Shown in pieces: positions 1-5,221 of a stretch of DNA of 5,349 nucleotides. Numbering within the stretch: the first letter of the stretch is position 1; each line of letters opens with the position of its first letter. The stretch is from Actinomycetota bacterium (GTDB lineage Bacteria; Actinomycetota; Thermoleophilia; Gaiellales; Gaiellaceae). The translations under genes were made by a program, and so were the position numbers. The notes beneath the pieces are model-generated. The model was not told the DNA's origin. It worked only from the letters and a program-made list of their open reading frames with translations, and did no database searches. Location: NCBI GenBank assembly GCA_016870235.1, contig VGCB01000233.1, positions 1-5,349 of the forward strand, written 5' to 3'.

Positions 1-439
1 CCGCCGGAGCCACGGGCTGGCCGCCCGTCCCGCCGTCGCCTCGCCGACCGGTCTTGCGGCCGAGGAGCAGCACGCCGCCGACGATCAGCGCAGCCGCGAC
101 GACGACGCGGCCGCCGTCAGTGAGGCCGTGCCAGCCGAAGAGCAGGAGCGCTCCGAGCAGGAGCCCCGCCATCCCGAGCACGGTCGGGACGTCGAGCTGG
201 GCGGAGGGCACGCCGTCGTCGATCTCTCCCTTCGGCATCACGAAGAAGCAGATGCCGTAGAGCACGATCCCGATGCCGCCGGCGAAGGCCAGCGCGACGA
301 ACGCGATCCTGACGATGGTCGGGTCGACGCCGAGGTAGTGCCCGATGCCGGCGGCGACGCCGGCGATCTTCCGATCCGGCGTCCGCACGAGCCTCTTCGG
401 CGCGTCACCGAGGGTCCCCTGGCTGGTGGTGTCGTTCAT
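1..439 (-). CDS. PspC-domain membrane protein, C-terminus beyond the left edge
   Basis: This is an inner-membrane protein of the PspC (phage shock protein C) family, whose members bind or sense the stressed cytoplasmic membrane. Translation from the ATG at 439-437 gives 146 visible residues and no stop before base 1. Residues 1-15 are a polar leader. Residues 16-70 are a PspC domain, with the hallmark KIAGVAAGIGHYLGVDP (24-40), then IVRIAFVAL and a hydrophobic helix ending FFVMP (about 41-69). Two further hydrophobic segments follow at about 84-103 and 111-127, then a Lys/Arg- and Gly-rich tail beginning GRKTGRRGDGG. It therefore has three membrane helices and a probably cytoplasmic tail. No Shine-Dalgarno sequence precedes the ATG, so a leaderless transcript is possible. 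The gene is divergent from a kinase that carries a paralogous PspC domain, so it is a likely partner or target of that two-component system. The family call is firm; the specific role is inferred. Confidence 0.88.
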   Translation of the reverse strand, partial: MNDTTSQGTLGDAPKRLVRTPDRKIAGVAAGIGHYLGVDPTIVRIAFVALAFAGGIGIVLYGICFFVMPKGEIDDGVPSAQLDVPTVLGMAGLLLGALLLFGWHGLTDGGRVVVAAALIVGGVLLLGRKTGRRGDGGTGGQPVAPA

Positions 440-446
440 GAGCCGA

Positions 447-475
447 ATGGTGCGCGTCGGAGCGCGGCGGGGCAA
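447..475 (-). promoter_or_regulatory. Possible leaderless promoter of the PspC gene
   Basis: On the minus strand TTGCCC (475-470; 4 of 6 matches to TTGACA) lies 17 bases from CACCAT (452-447; 3 of 6 matches to TATAAT). A transcript would start at about base 440, next to the ATG at 439, which would explain the lack of a ribosome binding site. The match is weak and could be chance. Confidence 0.25.
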
Positions 476-500
476 TCGGCGATCTCTCCGGCCCGACCCC

Positions 501-520
501 GAGCGACTCCGGGGTCGCTC
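501..520. promoter_or_regulatory. Palindromic operator candidate in the divergent promoter region
   Basis: The half-sites GAGCGAC (501-507) and GTCGCTC (514-520) are perfect inverted repeats around TCCGGG; counted as one 20-bp palindrome there is a single mismatch. The centre lies 50-60 bases from both divergent start codons (439 and 570), a usual place for an operator controlling both genes. The obvious candidate ligand is the LuxR-type regulator encoded at 1751. As I recall, the Streptomyces regulator MacR recognises TGAGTAC-N2-GTACTCA, which shares the GAG..AC / GT..CTC outline but has a shorter spacer. An overlapping pair, GACCCC (495-500) and GGGGTC (511-516), could form an alternative hairpin. 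Binding is inferred only from symmetry and position. Confidence 0.45.
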
Positions 521-554
521 AGGGTCATCCCTCTCGCCGTGCCGGCGATCACGC

Positions 555-560
555 TGGAAT
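555..560 (+). promoter_or_regulatory. Possible -10 element of the kinase operon
   Basis: TGGAAT matches TATAAT at 4 of 6 positions and would start transcription within a few bases of the ATG at 570, again implying a leaderless message. No matching -35 hexamer is seen 16-18 bases upstream. This is a weak suggestion. Confidence 0.18.
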
Positions 561-569
561 CATTGGGAC

Positions 570-1754
570 ATGTCGACGACGACGTCGGTCTCCCGCACCT
601 CCGTTCCGGGGCTCCGCAAGGACGGGAAGATGCTCGCCGGCGTCGCCGCCGGCCTTGCCGATGCGGCCGGCGTCGACCCGCTGGTCGTGCGGCTCGCGTT
701 CGTGGCACTGACGGCGGCGGGCGGGGTCGGCATCCTCCTCTACGTCCTCTGCTGGGGCGTGATGGCCTCGCTCGGGACGCAGGCGACGCCGATGTCCGGC
801 GGCGAGGATGCCTCGCTCCGCCTCAACCGCGTCCTCGGGATCGCGCTCCTCACGGTCGGCGTCGCACTCGCCGTCGATGCGATCGGCCTCGGCTTCGGCG
901 GCACCGTCGCCCCGCCGATCGGGCTCGTCGCCCTCGGCCTCCTCGTCGCCTGGCATCGAGGGCGCCTCGGCGTGCTCGTCGACGGCGACTGCACGCGCCT
1001 GATCCGGGTCGTCGCCGGGCTCGTCCTCACCGGTGCGGGGATCGTCGGGCTCGTGGCGCTCAACCTCGACTTCGCCGATGCCCGCGACACGCTCTTCCTC
1101 TCGGCCGCCGTCGTCATCGGCCTCGGGCTCGTCCTCGCCCCGACCGTCTCCGGGCTCGTGCGCGATCTCGGCGACGAGCGGCGCCAGCGCGTCCGCTCGG
1201 AGGAGCGCGCGCGGATGGCGGCGCACCTGCACGACTCGGTGCTGCAGACGTTGGCGCTGATCCAGCGGAGCGCCGACGACCCCGCGCGGATGCGCGCGCT
1301 CGCGCGGAGCCAGGAGCGCGAGCTCCGCAACTGGCTCTACGGGGGTGAGGGGGAGAGCGCGAGCGGCCGGCTGCGGGTCGAGCTCGAGCGGATCTGCGCC
1401 GACGTCGAGCACCTGCACGGCGTCCCCGTCGAGCTCGTCGTCGTGGGCGACGTCGAGACCGACCCGCGTGTCCGCGAGGCGCTCGCCGCCGCACGCGAGG
1501 CGATCGTGAACGCGGCCCGGCACTCAGGCGCCCCGCGCGTCGACGTGTTCGCGGAGGTGGGGCCGGAGGCGCTCGAGCTGTACGTCCGCGACGTCGGCTC
1601 GGGCTTCGACCCGGCAGCGGCGCCTCCCGACCGCCGAGGGGTGCGCGACTCGATCGTCTGGCGGATGGAGCGCGCGGGCGGCAGCGCGGCGATCTCGTCC
1701 GCGGCCGGCGGCGGGACCGAGGTCGAGATCGTCCTCCCGCGGGCGGCGCCGTGA
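570..1754 (+). CDS. PspC-domain sensor histidine kinase (NarL/LiaS type)
   Basis: A 394-residue membrane sensor kinase that should autophosphorylate and pass phosphate to the regulator encoded next. Residues 14-66 form a PspC domain (MLAGVAAGLADAAGVDP at 21-37, then VVRLAFVAL and a hydrophobic helix). Four more hydrophobic segments lie at about 88-108, 112-128, 143-165 and 173-195, giving about five helices. The HisKA_3 dimerisation helix follows (about 203-260), with ERARMAAHLHDSVLQTL and the predicted phospho-acceptor His221 followed by Asp222. The HATPase domain has an N-box AAREAIVNAARHSG (Asn314), a G1 box VRDVGSGFDP (Asp341, Gly343, Gly345) and a second Gly-rich motif GVRDSIVWRMERAGG plus GGGTEVEI. 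The ATG at 570 was chosen because the PspC domain begins just after it; the in-frame extension back to 345 would run through the divergent promoter and into the opposing gene. There is no long extracytoplasmic sensor domain, so stimuli are probably sensed within the membrane. The stop overlaps the next start by four bases. Confidence 0.93.
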   Translation: MSTTTSVSRTSVPGLRKDGKMLAGVAAGLADAAGVDPLVVRLAFVALTAAGGVGILLYVLCWGVMASLGTQATPMSGGEDASLRLNRVLGIALLTVGVALAVDAIGLGFGGTVAPPIGLVALGLLVAWHRGRLGVLVDGDCTRLIRVVAGLVLTGAGIVGLVALNLDFADARDTLFLSAAVVIGLGLVLAPTVSGLVRDLGDERRQRVRSEERARMAAHLHDSVLQTLALIQRSADDPARMRALARSQERELRNWLYGGEGESASGRLRVELERICADVEHLHGVPVELVVVGDVETDPRVREALAAAREAIVNAARHSGAPRVDVFAEVGPEALELYVRDVGSGFDPAAAPPDRRGVRDSIVWRMERAGGSAAISSAAGGGTEVEIVLPRAAP

Positions 1755-2386
1755 CGATCCGGGTCGTCGTCGTCGACGACCACGAGCTCGTCCGTGCCGG
1801 CATCCGGTCGGAGCTCGCGGGCCGCGTCGAGATCGTCGGCGAGGCCGGCGACGCGATCGAGGCGGTCGACGCGATCGCTCGCGCGCTGCCCGACGTCGTG
1901 CTGCTCGACGTCCACCTGCCGGGCGGCGGGGGGCCCGCCGTGATCGCCGGCTGCGTCGAGCGAGGCGTGGTCACCCGCTTCCTCGCCCTCTCCGTCTCCG
2001 ACGCCGCCGACGACGTGATCGCCGTGATCCGCGCCGGCGCCCGCGGCTACGTGACGAAGGCGATCTCGGGCGACGAGCTCGTCGACGCGATCGAGCGCGT
2101 GGCGGCGGGGGACGCCGTGTTCTCGCCGCGGCTCGCCGGGTTCGTCCTCGACGCGTTCGGCGCCGATCTCGCCGCGCCTGCCGACCCCGAGCTCGACCTC
2201 CTCTCGCCGCGCGAGCGCGAGGTCATGCGCCTCCTCGCCCGTGGGTACGCCTACAAGGAGATCGCGCGACGCCTCTCGATCTCGATCAAGACCGTGGAGA
2301 CCCACGCTTCGGCCGTGCTCCGCAAGCTGCAGCTCTCGAGCCGCAACGAGCTCGCGAGCTGGGCCGCCCGCCGGCGGCTGCTCTAG
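1751..2386 (+). CDS. LuxR/NarL-family response regulator
   Basis: A 211-residue DNA-binding response regulator, the cognate partner of the upstream kinase. The receiver domain (about 2-120) has the acidic pair Asp9-Asp10 in VVVVDDHELVRAG, phospho-acceptor Asp53 in LLDVHLPGGGG, switch Ser81 in LALSVSD and Lys103 in GYVTKA, so it should be phosphorylatable. A short linker (about 121-148) leads to a LuxR-type helix-turn-helix, LSPREREVMRLLARG (151-165) and YKEIARRLSISIKTVETH (168-185), ending by 205. Length and layout are typical of the family. The start is GTG at 1751; its GTGA overlaps the kinase TGA (1752-1754), which indicates translational coupling and explains the missing separate ribosome binding site. 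Its probable site is the palindrome at 501-520, so control of its own operon and of the divergent PspC gene is inferred. It resembles the LiaSR and actinobacterial MacRS/PspC-kinase systems in architecture, but orthology cannot be shown here. Confidence 0.94.
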   Translation: MTIRVVVVDDHELVRAGIRSELAGRVEIVGEAGDAIEAVDAIARALPDVVLLDVHLPGGGGPAVIAGCVERGVVTRFLALSVSDAADDVIAVIRAGARGYVTKAISGDELVDAIERVAAGDAVFSPRLAGFVLDAFGADLAAPADPELDLLSPREREVMRLLARGYAYKEIARRLSISIKTVETHASAVLRKLQLSSRNELASWAARRRLL

Positions 2387-2402
2387 AAGCTCCAACAACA
2401 TG

Positions 2403-2425
2403 AGCACGGGCCGTCTGGCCGTGCT
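2403..2425 (+). terminator. Hairpin after the two-component operon
   Basis: AGCACGGGCC (2403-2412) pairs with GGCCGTGCT (2417-2425) as nine base pairs with one bulged G and a GTCT loop, 17 bases past the regulator stop. No T-run follows on the plus strand; on the minus strand the sequence after the stem is TCATGTTGTTGG, moderately T-rich. It probably acts as a terminator or 3'-end stabiliser, possibly from both directions. An ATG at 2400 opens a 20-codon frame through the hairpin (stop 2460-2462), which I do not consider a gene. Confidence 0.55.
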
Positions 2426-2630
2426 GGGCGCTGCGCTGCTTCGTCCTCGGTCGCGCCCGTAGCGGGCTGCGAGCGCTCCCTCCGTCCTCGCATCGCACTC
2501 GCCCATCACGCCAGCCAGCGCGTGGTCGTTGTGTTAGAGCTTCTTCGTCATGCGATGGACGGGATCCGTCGCCGGGATCCCCTGAAGCGGCTGCGGCATC
2601 GCCGCGCCGGTTGTCGAGGTGACGTTCTCC

Positions 2631-2652
2631 CCGTCCGACTTCAGTCGGACGG
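2631..2652 (-). terminator. Perfect palindromic hairpin directly after the GGDEF/HD-GYP gene
   Basis: CCGTCCGACT (2631-2640) and AGTCGGACGG (2643-2652) are perfect reverse complements around TC; as RNA this is at least a 9-bp stem with a four-base loop. It abuts the stop codon of the minus-strand gene (2655-2653), so it is best read as that gene's terminator. No U-tract follows on either strand, which is common for terminators in high-GC actinobacteria. Confidence 0.65.
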
Positions 2653-4020
2653 CTACGCCGCGACTGCGGCTGCGATGTCGCCCGTGGCCGCGTCGGCCTG
2701 TGCCAGCACCGCGGCGAGCGCCTCCACGACCGCGGGGTCGAGGCTGCGGCCGGCGGAGCGGCGGAGCTGGCCGATCGCCTCCTCGCGCGAGAGCGGCGGC
2801 TGGTACGGGCGTCCCGCGGTGATCGCGGAGAACGCGTCGGCGCAGGCGACGACGCGCGCCTCGAGCGGGATCGACTGGTTGGCGAGGCCCTCCGGATAGC
2901 CCGAGCCGTCCCAGCGCTCGTGGTGGTAGAGCACGGCGGAGGCAGCGTCGCGGATGGCGGGGATCCCCCGGACGATCTCGGCGCCGAGCGTGACGTGGCT
3001 GTGGAGGATCTCGCGCTCCTCGTCGTCGAGCGCCGACTGCTTGGCGATCACGCGGTCGGGGATCGCGAGCTTCCCGATGTCGTGGATCCAGCCGCCGAGG
3101 CGGCAGCGCATGACGAGGGAGTCCGAGAGGCCGAGATGCATGGCGATCCTGGCGGCGAGCTCGGCGACCTCCTCGCAGTGGCGCTCCGGGCTCGCCTCCC
3201 GCACGCTCACCGCGAGCGCGAGCGCCTGGGCGAGCCGCACCGACTCGGGCTCATCCTCGACGGTCTCACCGGGTGCGATGTCCGTGAACAGCACCGCCCG
3301 GTTGCGGCCGCGCCGCTTGGCGGCGTAGAGCGCGCGGTCGGCGAGGTCGACGATTGCCTCGACGCTCGAGCGGTGGTCCCGGACGACCACGCCTCCGACC
3401 GACACGGTCACGTTGAGCCGTCGTCCCTCGCCGAGCTGCACCGGCGCGAACGCCGCCATCTTCCGGATGCGCTCGGCCACGACCCGCACCTCGCTCTCCC
3501 CGGTCGCGCCCGGGAGCACGACGGCGAACTCCTCGCCGCCCCACCGCGCGACGGTGTCGTACTGACGGACGCAGCAGCGGATGCGGCGGCCGACCTCGCG
3601 GATCACCACGTCGCCCGCGTGGTGGCCGTAGACGTCGTTCACCTGCTTGAAGTGGTCGATGTCCAGGATGAGCACTCCGGGGGTCGAGCGATTGCGTCCT
3701 GCTCTCGTGATCTCGGCCGCGATCGCCTCCTCGGCGTGCCGGCGGTTGTGAAGGCCCGTGAGGGCGTCGATCAGCGACTGCTGCTCCGCCTCCGCCCGGG
3801 CGCGCTCGTTGCCGGCCGCGAGCCGCTTGAAGGCCCAGGCCGAGAGCACGACGAGCACCACGGCGAGCCCCAGCAGGCCGCCGACGATGCGCTCGATCCC
3901 GTGCGGGCCGCCGCCTGCGTCGGCGGCGTGACGGAGCTCACGCGTCGCGATCAGGGCCGCGGCGGCCGTGCAGCCGACGCTCAGGGCGACGAGGGTGGAG
4001 GGGAGGGACGGACGGCGCAT
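2653..4020 (-). CDS. Membrane-anchored GGDEF / HD-GYP bifunctional c-di-GMP protein
   Basis: A 455-residue protein predicted both to make c-di-GMP from two GTP (GGDEF) and to hydrolyse it (HD-GYP). Two hydrophobic helices (about 8-26 and 44-66) flank a short outer loop and anchor the N-terminus; a Glu/Arg/Ala-rich linker (67-82) follows. The GGDEF domain (about 83-246) starts DALTGLHNRR and has LDIDHFKQVND (metal-binding Asp120, substrate Asn128) and the active-site motif GGEEF at 161-165. The product-inhibition site RxxD is present as Arg152/Asp155 at the canonical distance. The HD-GYP domain (about 262-440) has His281, the pair His313-Asp314 in HDIGK, His342, HHERWDGSGYP (366-376) and Asp395 in ADAFSAIT, so all expected metal ligands are there. 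The ATG at 4020 is used because it directly precedes the first membrane helix; the frame stays open for 1.3 kb upstream only because it mirrors the opposite gene. No sensor domain is visible beyond the membrane segments. The net activity cannot be predicted from sequence. Confidence 0.94.
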   Translation of the reverse strand: MRRPSLPSTLVALSVGCTAAAALIATRELRHAADAGGGPHGIERIVGGLLGLAVVLVVLSAWAFKRLAAGNERARAEAEQQSLIDALTGLHNRRHAEEAIAAEITRAGRNRSTPGVLILDIDHFKQVNDVYGHHAGDVVIREVGRRIRCCVRQYDTVARWGGEEFAVVLPGATGESEVRVVAERIRKMAAFAPVQLGEGRRLNVTVSVGGVVVRDHRSSVEAIVDLADRALYAAKRRGRNRAVLFTDIAPGETVEDEPESVRLAQALALAVSVREASPERHCEEVAELAARIAMHLGLSDSLVMRCRLGGWIHDIGKLAIPDRVIAKQSALDDEEREILHSHVTLGAEIVRGIPAIRDAASAVLYHHERWDGSGYPEGLANQSIPLEARVVACADAFSAITAGRPYQPPLSREEAIGQLRRSAGRSLDPAVVEALAAVLAQADAATGDIAAAVAA

Positions 4021-4158
4021 TCCGGGTGGTGTTCGTCCCCGAAACCGCGTAGTTGAGCCCGCCGGAAGCGGAAGCGGTGAGGCCGACTCGCGCGCCCGTT
4101 GCAGGCGACCTGACCGCCGGCGGGCGGCTCCCGAAACCCTCGGCCGGCACGTGAGATC
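4021..4158. promoter_or_regulatory. Divergent intergenic region between the c-di-GMP gene and the polymerase gene
   Basis: This 138-base gap must hold the promoters of both flanking genes, but no convincing -35/-10 pair or Shine-Dalgarno sequence was found. Visible features are a 9-base direct repeat CCCGAAACC at 4038-4046 and 4130-4138, a perfect 10-base palindrome CCGCCGGCGG at 4114-4123, and a tandem GGAAGC pair at 4064-4075. No SOS-type LexA box or c-di-GMP riboswitch was recognised. The repeats may be regulatory or chance in GC-rich DNA. Confidence 0.4.
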
Positions 4159-5202
4159 GTGGCTCGCCTGATCTACCCTCAGGTGGTGGAGATCGACGCA
4201 GCCGGGCGGGTCGTCGCGCTCTCGAGCCCCGAGAAGGTGTTCTTCGAGGCGCGGGGGGAGACGAAGCTCGATCTGGTCCGCTACTTCCTGGCGGTCGAGC
4301 AACCTGTCCTCCGCGCGATCGGCGGCCGGCCGGTGCTGATGGAGCGGTACCCGGACGGGGCGAGCGGGAAGTCGTTCTTCCAGAAGCGCGTGCCGAAGGG
4401 TGCGCCTGCATGGCTCGAGACGGCGGTCGTCTCGACGCCGAACGGCACGAGCTCGGACGCGCTCGTCGTCGCCGACATCGCGCACGTCGTGTGGGCCGTC
4501 AACCTCGGCTGCCTCGGGTTCCACGCCTGGCCGAGCCGGGCCGCCGACCTCGCGCACGCGGATGAGCTGCGCATCGACCTCGACCCGCAGCCGGGGGTGA
4601 CGCTCGCGATGGTGCGCGAGGCGGCGGCCGAGGCCCGCGCGCTCCTGGTCGAGGTGGGCCTGGAGGGCTTCCCGAAGACGACCGGCCGCGACGGCATCCA
4701 CGTCTACTGCCGGCTCGAGCCGCGGTACGACCCCTACCAGGTGCGCGCCGCGGCGGTCGCCTTTGCGCGCGAGCTCGAGCGACGGCGCGGCGATCTGATC
4801 ACGGCGCAGTGGTGGAAGGAGGATCGCGGCCGGCGCGTGTTCTGCGACTTCAACCAGAACGCCCCGCACAAGACCGTGTTCGCCGCCTGGGGCGCGCGGC
4901 CGCGGCCGACCGGGCAGGTCTCGATGCCGTTCCGCTGGGAGGACCTGGAGGCGGTCGAGCCGGACGCGTTCTCGATCGCGACCGTACCGGGCCTCGTTGC
5001 CGAGCGCGGCGACCCGTGGGAGGCGATCGACGCGCGACCCGGCTCGCTCGACCTCCTCCTCGCCTGGTCGGAGCGCGATCTCGCCGACGGCCTCATGGAC
5101 GCGCCGTGGCCGCCGGTCTACCCGAAGATGCCCAACGAGTCGCCCCGAGTCTCGGCCAGCCGCGCCCGCAAGCCGCCTCCGGAGGAGGCGGACGACGGCT
5201 GA
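4159..5202 (+). CDS. Stand-alone LigD-type primase-polymerase (PolDom)
   Basis: A 347-residue archaeo-eukaryotic primase superfamily polymerase of the LigD polymerase-domain family, without the ligase or nuclease domains of full LigD. Relatives (mycobacterial LigD PolDom and the stand-alone PolD/Prim-PolC enzymes) fill gaps or extend ends in NHEJ and excision repair, often with ribonucleotides. The metal-binding acids are present: Asp140 and Asp142 in ELRIDLDPQPG, and Asp230 in VFCDFNQNAPHKT, matching the Asp137/Asp139/Asp227 set of M. tuberculosis PolDom. The nucleotide-binding motif is KTTGRDGIHVY (His181). The 5'-phosphate-binding lysines correspond to Lys26 and Lys36; the Asn usually found three residues before the first Lys is Ser23. 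The ending DAPWPPVYPKMPNESPR fits the family, and the last 15 or so residues are a charged, Pro-rich tail. GTG at 4159 is the first possible start; GTG at 4183 or 4186 would lie closer to the conserved domain and neither has a clear ribosome binding site. No Ku or LigD gene is in the window. The glycosylase remnant downstream suggests a repair operon. Confidence 0.9.
   Translation: MARLIYPQVVEIDAAGRVVALSSPEKVFFEARGETKLDLVRYFLAVEQPVLRAIGGRPVLMERYPDGASGKSFFQKRVPKGAPAWLETAVVSTPNGTSSDALVVADIAHVVWAVNLGCLGFHAWPSRAADLAHADELRIDLDPQPGVTLAMVREAAAEARALLVEVGLEGFPKTTGRDGIHVYCRLEPRYDPYQVRAAAVAFARELERRRGDLITAQWWKEDRGRRVFCDFNQNAPHKTVFAAWGARPRPTGQVSMPFRWEDLEAVEPDAFSIATVPGLVAERGDPWEAIDARPGSLDLLLAWSERDLADGLMDAPWPPVYPKMPNESPRVSASRARKPPPEEADDG
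5181..5188 (+). promoter_or_regulatory. Strong Shine-Dalgarno-like GGAGGAGG without a following start codon
   Basis: GGAGGAGG lies inside the last codons of the polymerase gene, 12-19 bases before its stop. It is the most purine-rich ribosome-binding-like site in the right half, yet no ATG or GTG follows at a usable distance. The next GTG (5220) is out of frame with the glycosylase. It could be the leftover binding site of the truncated downstream gene, or simply Glu-rich coding sequence. Confidence 0.3.
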
Positions 5203-5221
5203 CGGGCCCGCGGCGCGTTGT

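Larger units (their letters stand above)
320..680. repeat. Inverted repeat formed by the two head-to-head PspC coding segments
   Basis: Bases 347-365 and 635-653 are perfect reverse complements over 19 bases, and 320-332 and 668-680 over 13 bases, with the same 14-base gap in both arms. The arms encode equivalent parts of the two PspC domains (AGVAAG and GVDP). This is the footprint of paralogous, oppositely oriented domains rather than a mobile element; no terminal repeats or target duplication were seen. Confidence 0.8.
2387..2652. other. Convergent intergenic region without a supported gene
   Basis: This stretch separates the ends of two convergent genes. Apart from the hairpins at 2403-2425 and 2631-2652, it contains a small GACGG-GAT-CCGTC hairpin (2558-2570) and two GGATCC sites (2562-2567 and 2575-2580). 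No tRNA, attachment-site or riboswitch pattern was recognised. Only very short open frames occur and none has a ribosome binding site. Confidence 0.6.

Noticed and set aside
345..569. 75-residue N-terminal extension of the kinase
   Set aside because: It overlaps the start of the divergent PspC gene and crosses the promoter region; its sequence is Arg-rich and unrelated to the PspC domain that starts just after the ATG at 570.
2400..2462. 20-codon plus-strand frame beginning MSTGRLAVLGAALL, resembling a signal-peptide start
   Set aside because: It is too short, lacks a well-placed ribosome binding site and coincides with the terminator-like hairpin at 2403-2425. No frameshifted continuation looks like a protein.
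549..2509. Long antisense frames opposite the kinase and regulator, and the 128-1348 plus-strand frame
   Set aside because: They are low-complexity Arg/Ala/Glu/Asp-rich translations with no domain, as expected opposite or out of phase with GC-rich genes.
2534..2640. Minus-strand frame ending PATDPVHRMTKKL, resembling a protein C-terminus
   Set aside because: Its only ATG (2599) gives 21 residues without a ribosome binding site, and the frame upstream is an out-of-phase Arg-rich shadow of the GGDEF/HD-GYP gene. A decayed gene remnant cannot be excluded.
2920..4056. 378-residue plus-strand frame across the GGDEF/HD-GYP gene
   Set aside because: It is antisense to a gene with complete catalytic motifs, and its Asp/His/Arg-rich translation matches nothing recognisable.
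4021..4158. Possible c-di-GMP riboswitch or SOS box upstream of the c-di-GMP and repair genes
   Set aside because: No GEMM-type conserved sequence or LexA-type TCGAAC-N4-GTTCGA palindrome could be found on either strand.
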